The notes under the pieces were generated by a model. The model saw only the letters and a program-made list of their open reading frames with translations. It searched no databases and had not been told where the DNA came from. From Helicobacter equorum (GTDB lineage Bacteria; Campylobacterota; Campylobacteria; Campylobacterales; Helicobacteraceae): a DNA stretch of 51,486 bases. Positions 1 through 8,740 of this stretch are shown here, piece after piece. Made by a program: the position numbers and the translations under genes. Within the stretch, counting starts at the first letter, position 1, and each line of letters opens with the position of its first letter. Location: positions 1 to 51,486 of the forward strand of contig NZ_FZPO01000024.1 of the NCBI RefSeq assembly GCF_900198655.1, written 5' to 3'.

Positions 1-91
1 GGGTGTGATTGTAGCAGAAATTAGCATAAAATGCGTTTTTTGTGCAAAAATATGTGTGAATTGATTAATAATGTTTTTTAAAGGTAAAAGG

Positions 92-100
92 TGGGATAAT
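92..100 (+). promoter_or_regulatory. Extended -10 promoter for tRNA-Val
   Basis: The sequence TGGGATAAT is an extended -10 element (TG, one base, then GATAAT). It lies about 25 bases before the tRNA, which fits a short tRNA leader. No convincing -35 box is visible, as is usual for sigma-70 promoters of Campylobacterota. Confidence 0.5.
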
Positions 101-125
101 TACGCCTCTTTTAGCTATTTTATAT

Positions 126-200
126 GATCGCGTAGCTCAGTGGTAGAGCACTACCTTGACATGGTAGGGGTCGCTGGTTCAAGTCCAGTCGTGATCACCA
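126..200 (+). tRNA. tRNA-Val (anticodon GAC)
   Basis: A full cloverleaf can be folded by eye. The seven-pair acceptor stem is GATCGCG with CGTGATC (one G-U pair), the D arm contains AGCTCAGTGGTAGAGC, and the anticodon stem CTACC/GGTAG closes the loop TTGACAT with GAC at the anticodon position. The T loop is TTCAAGT and CCA is encoded at the 3' end. The gene is transcribed towards the minus-strand radical SAM gene, with about 20 bases between their ends. Confidence 0.95.
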
Positions 201-222
201 TGGCTTTGGTTTTGCAGTATTA

Positions 223-1509
223 TTATTTGTTTGATTCTGGGGTAAGTGGCAAAACCTCTTTTGTTTGTATCGCGATAGGTATGTCTTTTCTGTGCTCCCA
301 CATATTTTGGCAATAATCACAGGCTTTAAAATAGTCTTGTGCATAAAATCTCCTAAAATCTGCTTTGCTTGTTTGTGAATCTAGCGTAATAAAATCTCCT
401 TGAAATTCTTCTAATCCTTTTAACCTTGAGAGTGAGCTTGCTATGGGACATATAAAAATATGCCCTATAGCAGGATTTTGCTTAGCTTCAGAGAAGCTCA
501 TTGTATGCAGTGGTGCATTGCCATTGAATGATTTATATGTAAAGGATTGCTCCTGCCCCCCCCCCTCATTGCCTTTAGAGGCAAAACTTTCATTACTCAT
601 CACACTTACACATGGCATCATGCAAGATCGAAAATTTTTGATAATCCCTGCTGTGTCGCGATTGCGTTTATAGACTCTGCCTGGATCAAACCAAGTGCTT
701 GCGCTGTCTTGCCAAAGAACATGATATCTAACATTATGTTCTTGGAGTTTTTGTATGATTTGAGGTGTTCGAAGCTTGATCTTTAGGTTAGGAGAGACAG
801 AATAATCACTAATACTAACCCAACTTTTATATGACTGACTTAAAATACTTAGTAATTCATCATTTGGTATAATTGTGCCATTGGTAACGATATCAAAGCT
901 TTTAACTTTTGGCTCTTTTTGGAGTGCTTGTGCTACTTTTGCAATGTCTTTAAAAAGTAATGGCTCTCCCCCAATAATACGCACATAAGTGATTGAATCT
1001 ACGAGATTACAAATTGCTTGCAAGGATTCTAAAATTTTATCGAGGCTACAGGTATAGGCATTTTTGTTCTCAAAATATTGCATAAGATTATTACAAGATT
1101 CGCACCGCATCGTGCAACGCGTGGTTAATACAAGTTCAAAATATGGAATATCAACTTTGCCTAAAAGATATCGTAGACTCACATATGGTATGAATAACGC
1201 CTCCCTAAGAGGCATAGCTAAAACAAATGCAAGCAAGAATCTGTGTGCAAAAAAAAGTGGTAAGAGATAATATCTTTTTTCACCCTGTATGCGCTTTCTG
1301 TAGTTTGCTGTGGCGTAGGATTTGCGAATCTTTGCACGATAGGAATCTGATAGAATCATCTTAGAAACCATTTTTCTTGTTATAAGTGCCACAAGAAAAC
1401 GCACCTTTTTCTCTGAAAGAAACCGCTTTTTATAATCGATATGAAAAAATTTTTGTGAGATATGTGTGGCATTTCTTTTGATATATCGTTGCCAAGTCAT
1501 TGTATTCAT
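223..1509 (-). CDS. Radical SAM protein with an in-frame poly-G tract
   Basis: A 428-residue radical SAM enzyme. Residues C132, C136 and C139 form the CxxxCxxC motif that binds the SAM-cleaving [4Fe-4S] cluster, and GGEP follows at 180-183. Later cysteines (295, 299, 353, 396, 399) could bind auxiliary clusters as in SPASM-type proteins. The substrate is unknown. The gene starts four bases after the stop of a family 8 glycosyltransferase, and its ribosome site (AAGGAT) overlaps that gene's end, so a shared role in glycan or surface modification is likely but inferred. Three glycines at 315-317 are encoded by a run of ten G. The frame stays open through this run, so the gene is ON in this sequence; a slip of one base would truncate it after about 320 residues and remove the C-terminal cysteines. 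Confidence 0.85.
   Translation of the reverse strand: MNTMTWQRYIKRNATHISQKFFHIDYKKRFLSEKKVRFLVALITRKMVSKMILSDSYRAKIRKSYATANYRKRIQGEKRYYLLPLFFAHRFLLAFVLAMPLREALFIPYVSLRYLLGKVDIPYFELVLTTRCTMRCESCNNLMQYFENKNAYTCSLDKILESLQAICNLVDSITYVRIIGGEPLLFKDIAKVAQALQKEPKVKSFDIVTNGTIIPNDELLSILSQSYKSWVSISDYSVSPNLKIKLRTPQIIQKLQEHNVRYHVLWQDSASTWFDPGRVYKRNRDTAGIIKNFRSCMMPCVSVMSNESFASKGNEGGGQEQSFTYKSFNGNAPLHTMSFSEAKQNPAIGHIFICPIASSLSRLKGLEEFQGDFITLDSQTSKADFRRFYAQDYFKACDYCQNMWEHRKDIPIAIQTKEVLPLTPESNK
556..565 (-). repeat. Poly-C/G tract (10 bases) inside the radical SAM gene
   Basis: Ten consecutive C on the plus strand, which read as ten G in the coding strand. Tracts of this length are the usual site of slipped-strand phase variation in Helicobacter and Campylobacter. 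At ten bases the reading frame is open. Confidence 0.85.
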
Positions 1510-1512
1510 AAT

Positions 1513-2627
1513 TTATCCTTTAAGAAGATGTTTGAGTTTTCGCAAGAATGGATATAGTCCCGGGATATATGCCTTGGCATATTGACTTAATGTGATATTC
1601 AATGAACGCTTGAGATAAGGGTAGAGAATTTGTAGGTAAAACACATTTCTTTGTGCTACACGCCACCAATCTTTATCGTATGGATGTTTATTAAATATTG
1701 GCTTACCTTTTTTTGCCCAATTTACCTTTTCCCATGGCTTGTAGCCACCGCATAAATGGACTATCGCAGGATTTTTAAGCGCATCTTGGAATTCTTCGCG
1801 ACTATATGTACATGGATACACGATTTGATGATTTTTTTCATAAGCTTCTTTTGCATTAAAATCTAGTCGCGAAGGATGGCGCCATATAAAATTCCACTTA
1901 CAAGGTAGGATATGGATTTCCCCTTTAAATATAAAGTTGATAAAATCTTGATCTGGAAGTTGCATGTAGGTGAAGGTTTGTATATCTTCAAATGGTTTTG
2001 TTCTCCATTTAGCAAGATCGATAAGGAGTATACCGGAATTGCAGTATTCTTGTGCATCTACCAAACCATCTCGGACAATATCCACGCCTGCTATATTTAT
2101 ATCACGACTCGCTCCTATTGCTTTGTCGCCTATATCCATCATAAATAACTCTCGAATATCCTTAAGCACGAGTATGTCCGTATCCAAATACACACAGCGT
2201 GCAATATGAGAATCCAGCACATCGCCAATTTTTAGGCGAAAATAGGCAGTCCAATTTGGTCCAGATTCCCCCCAAGGGGCAAGATTTTCAAATTCTTTTT
2301 GACTTAATGGATGAAAAGCAATAGTGCAAGGATAAATAGCATTAAGTGTAGTTTCTAAAGATTGAAGTTTGTGTTTGGTCTTTTTTTGGAGTGTGTCATG
2401 CAAAAGATGAAAAGTAATAGGAAGATTTGGATATCTTGAAGTATTAATTTCATTTGTGGTTAAGGATTTTGTATCTATTTGTGGTTGTGGTTGCCCCCCC
2501 CCCTATTAAATGTCTTAGGAGATAGATTCTCAATAATGCTTTGCATGGCTACTGCTGCATATTTAACATAATTGTCATCACACCCAAAAACAATGTGATA
2601 ACTCGTATCTAGAAAGTTTGTGCGCAT
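1513..2627 (-). CDS. Family 8 glycosyltransferase, phase-variable, OFF here
   Basis: A family 8 glycosyltransferase (LgtC/RfaJ-like retaining galactosyl- or glucosyltransferase for lipooligosaccharide) broken by a frameshift at a poly-G tract. From the ATG at 2627 the protein begins MRTNFLDTSYHIVFGCDDNY, the normal N-terminus of this family, but with ten G it runs into a stop (TAG) at 2475-2477. The rest (1513-2403) is open in another frame and carries the nucleotide-sugar DxD motif (YLDTDILVLKD), the SGILLIDL segment and HLCGGYKPW. One extra G (or two fewer) would join the two parts into about 371 residues. The downstream radical SAM gene follows at once. I read this as a switchable gene caught in the OFF state rather than a dead gene, because both halves are otherwise intact. 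Confidence 0.85.
2494..2503 (-). repeat. Poly-C/G tract (10 bases) in the family 8 glycosyltransferase
   Basis: Ten consecutive C on the plus strand. The tract sits about 45 codons into the gene, between the N-terminal strand that binds the nucleotide sugar and the rest of the catalytic domain. Ten bases put the two parts out of frame; 8 or 11 would restore the gene. Confidence 0.88.
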
Positions 2628-2673
2628 AAAAAACCTTTAGGTAAATTTTGTGGCATTATAGCAAATTTATAAT

Positions 2674-3135
2674 TTATATGTGTTTGTGAAATTCTAATTT
2701 TTTACTTAGCATAAGGGTATTGTCTGTGTATTTAGCATAGAGTATATATAAGGCATAGATTTCCCCATTGCCTAATCGTGCAAATGGAAAGCGCACATAA
2801 TATGTATTTTGTTGTTCCTGCGTGGCGGTGGTAAAGTATGCGCGAATCTGCACACCTTTGATTGAGGCAATTTTTAGGGTATTTGTTGCAATTGTTACAC
2901 TTACATTTGGATATTGTGTGGCTAGTTGTATGTGTAGCGTGTGTGGTTCACTTTTGCATATGAGTGCATATTGTGTTGCATCAAAGGCATAAAAACAATT
3001 TGCACTATGAATGTAGAAAGGTTGATATATGTGTGAATCTTGCGTTGCTTGTGGCGTAGATTCTGTATGGGGTTGCAAAACGCTTAGGCTTAATACATGT
3101 TGGCTATGTAAAAAGTCCTGTATCGCTTGGTGCAT
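2674..3135 (-). CDS. YhbP/UPF0306-like protein (pyridoxamine-phosphate-oxidase-like fold)
   Basis: A 153-residue protein that resembles the YhbP (UPF0306) family of small split-barrel proteins related to pyridoxamine 5'-phosphate oxidase. Recalled landmarks are present in order: an N-terminal helix with QHVLSLSVL, the strand ANCFYAFDATQYAL, THxxQ-like HTLHIQLA, IKGVQIRAYF, RFPFAR, and the C-terminal YTDNTLMLSKK that parallels FTDNTLGFGKK of YhbP. The members have no firm function; flavin or haem binding has been suggested for the fold. The start at 3135 gives the expected length. It lies alone between the glycosyltransferase and the cytochrome c peroxidase, all on the minus strand. Confidence 0.7.
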   Translation of the reverse strand: MHQAIQDFLHSQHVLSLSVLQPHTESTPQATQDSHIYQPFYIHSANCFYAFDATQYALICKSEPHTLHIQLATQYPNVSVTIATNTLKIASIKGVQIRAYFTTATQEQQNTYYVRFPFARLGNGEIYALYILYAKYTDNTLMLSKKLEFHKHI

Positions 3136-3171
3136 GTATTCCTCTGGTGTATGGATTTTGGTATCAAAATC

Positions 3172-3229
3172 TCATGAGCTTGATACTTTGAGTTAGGTTC
3201 TCCAAACCTTAGAGCTTGGAGATATGAGA
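3172..3229 (-). terminator. Structured intergenic element (possible terminator or attenuator)
   Basis: The gap after the cytochrome c peroxidase gene holds nested inverted repeats: an inner CTCCAA/TTGGAG pair and an outer TCTCAT/ATGAGA pair. The minus-strand transcript of the peroxidase would fold here. No long T run follows, so termination is uncertain. A similar CTCCAA...TTGGAG hairpin occurs in the TRL leader near 43898-43913. Confidence 0.35.
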
Positions 3230-3230
3230 A

Positions 3231-4274
3231 TTATTGAAATTCTGGCTTAGGTGTTTTGGCAGTAGAATCTGGAAGCATAGGGTATTCTACCTTTGGTTTG
3301 CGTCCTGTAAGGGATTGTAGGAAACTTGCAATTTTTTTTGCTTCTGTGTCATCTATATCTATACCAAGTTGGATACTGCCCATTTCTTTGATAGCATCAG
3401 TGAGATTCCAAAACGCACCATTATGAAAATACGGAGCAGTTTGGGCGACATTGCGTAAAGTCGGAGCTTTCACTAATCCATCTTTATTTCCTTTAAACCC
3501 ACCTAGTGAAGAGAATTGGTAATTTTTTACTACAGCAAATGGTTGCATACTACCGCCGAGATTTATACCGGTATGGCATGTCGCGCAACCTTTGTCCAAA
3601 AAGATTGCTAAACCTTCTTTTTGTTCTCTGCTAAGTGCGTTGTTATCGCCATTGAGAAAATCATCAAAAGGCGATGGGGTAATGAGTGTGCGTTCATACA
3701 CGCCAATTGTTGAGGCAATAAGTTCAAAAGTGATCTTTGTACTTGCACCATAGGCTTTTTTGAATGCATCAACATATTCTGGAATAGAAGTGATACGCTC
3801 AACAATAAGATCTTTGGAAGCTGCCATTTCTACAGGATTTTGGATAGGTCCTTGTGCCTGATCAGCAAGATGTGCCGCGCGTCCATCCCAAAACTGAATC
3901 TCATTAAAGACACTATTATACACTGTTGGAGAGTTTAGGTGTTGTCCATTGGGTTGCCATTTATGACCAATAGCCGCAGGCACAAGATCCGCACCACCTA
4001 AGCCGAGATTATGGCAAGTGTTGCATGAGATGAGATTGCTTTTGGAGAGGCGAGGATCAAAATAAAGCATTTTGCCCAATTCTATTTTTTCTTTGGTGCT
4101 TTTGTTGCTTTTGGCATCAGGAGCAGTTTTTTCAATTAGGGCTTGGATTTGAGCTTGTGATTTTGGTATGGCTTGTATGCCATTATCTGTAGCCATTTTG
4201 CGTAGTGTTGTATCATTTGGTGTAGCAGCCAAAGCAATAACAATGCTTGCGAGACCTAAACTTAGTTTTTTCAT
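3231..4274 (-). CDS. Di-haem cytochrome c peroxidase
   Basis: A 347-residue periplasmic peroxidase of the bacterial di-haem (CcpA/MauG) family, which reduces hydrogen peroxide to water with electrons from cytochrome c. An N-terminal signal peptide (MKKLSLGLASIVIALAA) is followed by two haem c sites, CNTCH (C84, C87, H88) and CATCH (C230, C233, H234). Typical family segments are seen: GKMLYFDPRLS, QFWDGRA, TPSPFDDFLNGD, LRNVAQTAPYFHNGAF. A -10-like GATAAT lies at 4294-4299 on the minus strand, shortly before the start. In microaerophiles this enzyme protects the periplasm from peroxide and serves as an alternative electron sink. Confidence 0.95.
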   Translation of the reverse strand: MKKLSLGLASIVIALAATPNDTTLRKMATDNGIQAIPKSQAQIQALIEKTAPDAKSNKSTKEKIELGKMLYFDPRLSKSNLISCNTCHNLGLGGADLVPAAIGHKWQPNGQHLNSPTVYNSVFNEIQFWDGRAAHLADQAQGPIQNPVEMAASKDLIVERITSIPEYVDAFKKAYGASTKITFELIASTIGVYERTLITPSPFDDFLNGDNNALSREQKEGLAIFLDKGCATCHTGINLGGSMQPFAVVKNYQFSSLGGFKGNKDGLVKAPTLRNVAQTAPYFHNGAFWNLTDAIKEMGSIQLGIDIDDTEAKKIASFLQSLTGRKPKVEYPMLPDSTAKTPKPEFQ

Positions 4275-4385
4275 AAAAACTCCTTAACTCTATATTATCC
4301 TAATCTTTCTAGCATAAGCAATTTTTATTTAGGATGTGTATTATTGGATAGCCTAGCTTAAGGGATTATAAAAATTGCAGGAAAT

Positions 4386-4889
4386 TTAAGGTTCCATGAG
4401 TGCAATTTTGCTTATATCGATATGGCAATAGCCATTAGGGTTTTTGAGCAAATATTTTTGGTGATAAGATTCTGCGGGATAGAAATTTTGCAAGAGCATG
4501 ACTTCTGTAACGACTTCTTTTGTGTAAAGTGGTGTGATGTATGTGGAGATGAATGTCCGAATCTGTGGCAAAATTTCTGCGTTGTTTGTGTAGATTCCAT
4601 TGCGATATTGTGTGCCAAAATCATGTGCTTGATAATTGAGTGCCGTTGGATCAACCACGGCAAAAAATCGTCGCAATAGATTCTCTAAGCTTAGCGCCTT
4701 GGGGTCATAGATGACATATAGTGCCTCAACTGCATTAGTGCTATGTGAGCAGACTTGCTCATAGCTAGGATTTGGAATGAGTGAGTTCGCGTAGCCTACT
4801 TGCGTTTCACATATTCCATTGATGAGATCAAAATATCGTTGTAATCCCCAAAAACAGCCACCAGCTAGGTAAATTTCTTCTCGTGTCAT
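4386..4889 (-). CDS. msrA: Peptide methionine sulfoxide reductase MsrA
   Basis: A 167-residue MsrA that reduces methionine-S-sulfoxide in proteins. The signature GGCFWG is near the N-terminus with the catalytic cysteine at residue 12, followed by YANS, YHQKYL and the HIDI tail. The ATG at 4889 is preferred over an upstream in-frame start at 4943 because it sits directly before the catalytic motif and overlaps the stop of mlaF in an ATGA arrangement, which implies translational coupling. No MsrB domain is fused, unlike the MsrAB fusion of H. pylori. It is the last gene of the envelope operon. Confidence 0.93.
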   Translation of the reverse strand: MTREEIYLAGGCFWGLQRYFDLINGICETQVGYANSLIPNPSYEQVCSHSTNAVEALYVIYDPKALSLENLLRRFFAVVDPTALNYQAHDFGTQYRNGIYTNNAEILPQIRTFISTYITPLYTKEVVTEVMLLQNFYPAESYHQKYLLKNPNGYCHIDISKIALMEP

Positions 4890-5638
4890 TGTAATATCCT
4901 CTTTCCTCGATTGCCAGAAAAAATCTCTGTTTGCATACCACAAGTTCTTAATTCTTCAAGACTGCCACAAAAGGCTATTTTTTTGTTTTCAAGCAAAATA
5001 AATCTATCCACGCTATCTCGTATAGAATCTAAATCGTGGGTCACCATAATGATTGTGATATTGAGCATTTCTTTAAGTTGTATAATAAGTGTATCAAAAT
5101 TTTGGGCACTTTTTGGATCAAGTCCGCTTGTGGGTTCATCAAGAAATAAAATATCAGGGCTTGTGATTAGGGCACGTGCTAAGGCTACACGTTTTTTCAT
5201 ACCGCCACTTAATGCGTATGGATATTTATAAATGTTTTGCAAGGGAAGACCCACGCGATCACACCAAAATGCTGCAATTTCATTGATACTTTTTTGTGGA
5301 AGATTTCCGCGTTGTACAAGGGGCATACCGACATTATCTAACACATTCATTGAGCTAAAAAGCGCCCCAAACTGAAACATAACACTACATTTATCTAAAA
5401 TCATATGGCGCTTAGAATCTTCTAGCTCCCAAATATTGCATCCAAAGATTGTGATTGTGCCACTTAGAGGTTTTTGGAGATAGATCATATTGCGTAAAAG
5501 CGTAGATTTACCACTCCCACTCCCGCCTAATATACCAAAGACTTCGCGCTTGTGAATGCTAAAACTAATATCATCGTGTATCGTTACGCCTCGTGTGTAT
5601 TGTGTAGTGAGATGGCTAACTTCGATAATTTCTGACAT
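4886..5638 (-). CDS. mlaF: MlaF-like phospholipid ABC transporter ATPase
   Basis: A 250-residue ABC ATPase of the MlaF/Ttg2A group that powers phospholipid transport between the outer and inner membranes. Walker A is GGSGSGKST at 38-46, the signature LSGGM at 143-147, Walker B ILFLDEP at 163-169, with the H-loop in MVTHD. The gene starts directly after the stop of the MlaE permease, so both should form one transporter. No MlaD-like MCE protein, MlaC or MlaB gene is beside it; the permease carries its own STAS domain instead. The C-terminus overlaps msrA. Confidence 0.88.
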   Translation of the reverse strand: MSEIIEVSHLTTQYTRGVTIHDDISFSIHKREVFGILGGSGSGKSTLLRNMIYLQKPLSGTITIFGCNIWELEDSKRHMILDKCSVMFQFGALFSSMNVLDNVGMPLVQRGNLPQKSINEIAAFWCDRVGLPLQNIYKYPYALSGGMKKRVALARALITSPDILFLDEPTSGLDPKSAQNFDTLIIQLKEMLNITIIMVTHDLDSIRDSVDRFILLENKKIAFCGSLEELRTCGMQTEIFSGNRGKRILQ

Positions 5639-6739
5639 TTAGATTCCTAAAGCGGTGGTAAGAAATGAGAATATGGCATTTATCACGATAATCCAAAAGA
5701 TTGCATTTACAACACTTAGGGTAGTTTGTTTGCCTAGAGATTCTGTATCACCTTGCACTTTTAATCCTCTAAAACACCCTACAAGTCCGATTGCTAAGCC
5801 AAAAAATGGTGCTTTGGCGATACCAACCCAAAAATTTGTAATTGCTACATATTCATAAAATCGCTCCCAATATTGTGTGAAGCTTATTCCAGCCTGTAAA
5901 TTTGTGGCAAGCATTCCAGCAAGTAGACTTATGATATCCGAAAGAAATACTAATAAAGGCATTGTGATAACAAGAGCTAAGATTCTTGGTGTAACAAGAA
6001 AATCTATCACACTAAAGCCCATAGTTTTAAGCGCATCATTTTCTTCGTTTAGATTCATAACACCAATTTGCGCACTAAAGCTTGAGGCAGATCGTCCTGC
6101 AATAACAAGGGCTAGAATAAATGGTCCTAATTCGCGCAAACAAAGTTTTGCTATTATTTCTACACTCATGATTGGTACACCCATTTTATCTAGCTGTATC
6201 ACGCCTTGCAGAGCAATAGCATAACTTACGATAAAGCTTGTAGTAAGCACTACAGGCAAAGATTTTAGTCCAGATTCTGAAATGTGGTAAAAAATGGAGG
6301 CGATTTTAAAGCGTCGTGGGTTTAGTAAGCTAAGCCCCAAGTAATACAATGCCATACCAAAAAAATGCAAAAAATCTAGTGCGTTTTGGACAAAATCCAC
6401 CACCCATAACCCTATGCTACTAAAAAAAGCAAACAAAGGAGAGGCTTTGTGCGTGTCTTTGGGCAATGTGATAGAATGATTAAGCGTGGCAACAATTTCT
6501 TTGGTGTGATGGTTTAGGTGGGTAAATGTGTAGGTTTTGTGTTCTAAAAGTGAGAGTAGGTAGGCACAAAATGCAAAATCCACAATCGGCTGTGTGCTAA
6601 AATCAATTTCTATATGCTGTGCTTTTTGGAGGATTTTTTGGAGGGCGTGTAAGTCTTTTTTGGAAGTTGTATATAGCCACTCTCCACTAAGCATAATGCG
6701 TAGAGTAGGTGTGGATTGGAGGATTTGTATAGTATTCAT
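5639..6739 (-). CDS. mlaE: MlaE-like permease with N-terminal STAS domain
   Basis: A 366-residue fusion. About the first 100 residues (IQILQSTPTLRIMLSGEW and IDFSTQPIVDFAFCAYLL) form a STAS-like domain, the part played by the separate protein MlaB in E. coli. From about residue 110 the MlaE permease domain follows, with several membrane segments, the conserved LRELGPFILALVIAGRSASS and the C-terminal GLKVQGDTESLG. It should form the membrane channel of a phospholipid transporter with the next gene. Its start overlaps the htrB stop by four bases. STAS-MlaE fusions are known in Campylobacterota. Confidence 0.88.
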   Translation of the reverse strand: MNTIQILQSTPTLRIMLSGEWLYTTSKKDLHALQKILQKAQHIEIDFSTQPIVDFAFCAYLLSLLEHKTYTFTHLNHHTKEIVATLNHSITLPKDTHKASPLFAFFSSIGLWVVDFVQNALDFLHFFGMALYYLGLSLLNPRRFKIASIFYHISESGLKSLPVVLTTSFIVSYAIALQGVIQLDKMGVPIMSVEIIAKLCLRELGPFILALVIAGRSASSFSAQIGVMNLNEENDALKTMGFSVIDFLVTPRILALVITMPLLVFLSDIISLLAGMLATNLQAGISFTQYWERFYEYVAITNFWVGIAKAPFFGLAIGLVGCFRGLKVQGDTESLGKQTTLSVVNAIFWIIVINAIFSFLTTALGI

Positions 6740-7662
6740 GGGTATTTCTTTTGATACATGTCTGGATAAAATACCTTAAAGCGTTTGTGAAACCAAAACC
6801 AACTGCTTGGGCTAGATTCTATGACGCGTTGTGTTATGTGTGCTTGGGCTTGTGTAGCTTCTAGGATATCTTGAGACATATTGTGGGAATTGTTTGCCCT
6901 AATTGGTTCATAAAATCTCACTTTATAGCGTGAATAGTCTTTGTTTGGATTAATAAAGACTGGCACAATATTAACACCAAAACGGCGAGAAAGCACGGAG
7001 GCGATAGTCGTGTGTGTGGCTCTTTTGCCAAAAAATTCTACTTCGACGCCTTCGTGCAAACTTATATTTTGATCAACAAGGATTCCCACGAGAGCATTTT
7101 TTTGCGCATACATTTTAATGAGATGTTTAAACGCGCCTTTTTTATCTATCATACGCACACCATTGTTTTCACGGCGTTTGATAATCATATGGTTGATAGA
7201 TTCAAATTGTGTAAGCCTCCCAAGGGATGCCATTTGACACATACGATAGCGTGGTGGCAAGATTGTAGCCATTGCCTCCCAATAGCCAAAGTGTGCCGAT
7301 ACAAGCACTGCTCCGCCATCTTTATTAATAGATTCTGTGATGTGGTATTCATCGACAAACTCAAAGCGTTTGGTGTATGTCTGTGGGTTAAGATAGACTA
7401 CACGAATACTCTCTAATAACACAAAGGCAAAATTTTCATAACAACGGCGAATAATAGCGTGTTTTTCTTCATGGCTAAGTGTCTGCCCGTAGACAAACTC
7501 AAGGTTTGCATATGCATCGTTGTATCGGCGTTTATCAAGAATATAAAATATCCAAGCAAGTGCTTTTATATGCCACACAAAACATATATGTGGCATTTTG
7601 GCAAGATATAATCCTAAAGCACCACTTAGGAATTCAAGAAGCAAAATGGCAGGTTTTAACAT
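6736..7662 (-). CDS. htrB: Lipid A late acyltransferase (HtrB/LpxL family)
   Basis: A 308-residue lysophospholipid-type acyltransferase that adds a secondary acyl chain to lipid A at the inner membrane. The family motif HxxxxD/E appears as HFGYWE (H124, E129), followed by LVDQN and a hydrophobic N-terminal anchor. It follows waaC with a seven-base overlap, the same order as rfaC and HP0280 in H. pylori. I infer the acyl position only by this synteny. Confidence 0.9.
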   Translation of the reverse strand: MLKPAILLLEFLSGALGLYLAKMPHICFVWHIKALAWIFYILDKRRYNDAYANLEFVYGQTLSHEEKHAIIRRCYENFAFVLLESIRVVYLNPQTYTKRFEFVDEYHITESINKDGGAVLVSAHFGYWEAMATILPPRYRMCQMASLGRLTQFESINHMIIKRRENNGVRMIDKKGAFKHLIKMYAQKNALVGILVDQNISLHEGVEVEFFGKRATHTTIASVLSRRFGVNIVPVFINPNKDYSRYKVRFYEPIRANNSHNMSQDILEATQAQAHITQRVIESSPSSWFWFHKRFKVFYPDMYQKKYP

Positions 7663-8732
7663 ACGATATCCTTGTATTGTATAGCAAGAAGTTGTAAGGC
7701 TTGTTGTGCAATATCGCTAGGTGCTATGTTGTTGATCGAAAAGTCTTGTTTGTCGTATGTGGGATTGTCGTTGCCGCTTAAGACAAGGTTATGTTCCCCT
7801 AAAAGCTGGAATCTTTTGGCTGGGGTATTGCCATAGAGTGTAATTGACGCCCTTTTTAAAGCCCATGCAAGATGTGTGATCCCTGTGTCTCCCCCAATGA
7901 CAAGATCCATATGTGCCACAAGGGCTTTGACTTCATCAAGATTGAGGTGATTTAGTGGTGTGATGATGCGTGAATCTTGCAATGTATCTAGGGATTGCAT
8001 AATCTGTGTAGGCTTATGGGTGTCGGTGTGTGTGAGGAGGAAAATCTGTGCCGATTGTAGGTGTTTGCATAGTATGCTGATGGCTTTGGCAAAAAGTATA
8101 GGATCATATGTTTTGGAGGACAAAGAAGATTCTAAAATGCATAATACGTAAGGCTTGCTTTGAAACTTAGCGCTAATATGTGCAAGGGCTTGTGGTGTGT
8201 AAGCAAAAGAATGATTTGTATGTGCGATCATATCATGAAGTGTGGGTTGTGATTGGTGTGTGATGTGCAAAAGTTCTTTGGCTTTGTGGAGAAGTAGCGC
8301 ATTGCGTTTTAGGATATTTTCTTGATATGGGATATGCACACGATGTGTATAAAAAAGTGCACTTAGAGATTCTTTTGCTGATGTAAAGCCAAATCCTATA
8401 AAACTATGCTTGTGAATAAATGTTCCTATAAGTGCGGATTTTATAAGTCCTTGCATATCGATAAGCAGGTCAAAGGCTGGGAGTTTTCTAAGTGTTTTGA
8501 TAAGGTGAAGTTTTTGGCGTAAGGTTTGGTGCTTTAATGTGATGACTTCTAATGAATCTATACAGGGCGAATGTTCTAAAATAGTGCTAAATCGTGAATC
8601 TACAAACCAAGTGAGGTGGATTTGGTAGCGTTGTTTGAGAGAGTGCACAAAATCTGCCAAAAATGCCCCACTCACAATACAATCACCCAAGGCTGAGAGG
8701 CGGATAATACCTATGCGTAGAGTTTGTACCAT
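7656..8732 (-). CDS. waaC: Lipopolysaccharide heptosyltransferase I
   Basis: A 358-residue family 9 glycosyltransferase that adds the first heptose to Kdo-lipid A. The N-terminus RIGIIRLSALGDCIVSG is the typical opening of WaaC/WaaF, DLLIDMQGLIKSAL and GFGFTSAKE follow, and the C-terminal domain holds GGDTGITHLAWAL near residue 280, the ADP-heptose site. It lies between ppx and htrB in an operon; the spacing to ppx is eight bases. Confidence 0.93.
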   Translation of the reverse strand: MVQTLRIGIIRLSALGDCIVSGAFLADFVHSLKQRYQIHLTWFVDSRFSTILEHSPCIDSLEVITLKHQTLRQKLHLIKTLRKLPAFDLLIDMQGLIKSALIGTFIHKHSFIGFGFTSAKESLSALFYTHRVHIPYQENILKRNALLLHKAKELLHITHQSQPTLHDMIAHTNHSFAYTPQALAHISAKFQSKPYVLCILESSLSSKTYDPILFAKAISILCKHLQSAQIFLLTHTDTHKPTQIMQSLDTLQDSRIITPLNHLNLDEVKALVAHMDLVIGGDTGITHLAWALKRASITLYGNTPAKRFQLLGEHNLVLSGNDNPTYDKQDFSINNIAPSDIAQQALQLLAIQYKDIVC

Positions 8733-8740
8733 TTTGTGCC

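Noticed and set aside
4890-4943. Upstream extension of msrA
   Set aside because: The extra residues precede the conserved N-terminus and lie within mlaF; the ATG that overlaps the mlaF stop is the better start.
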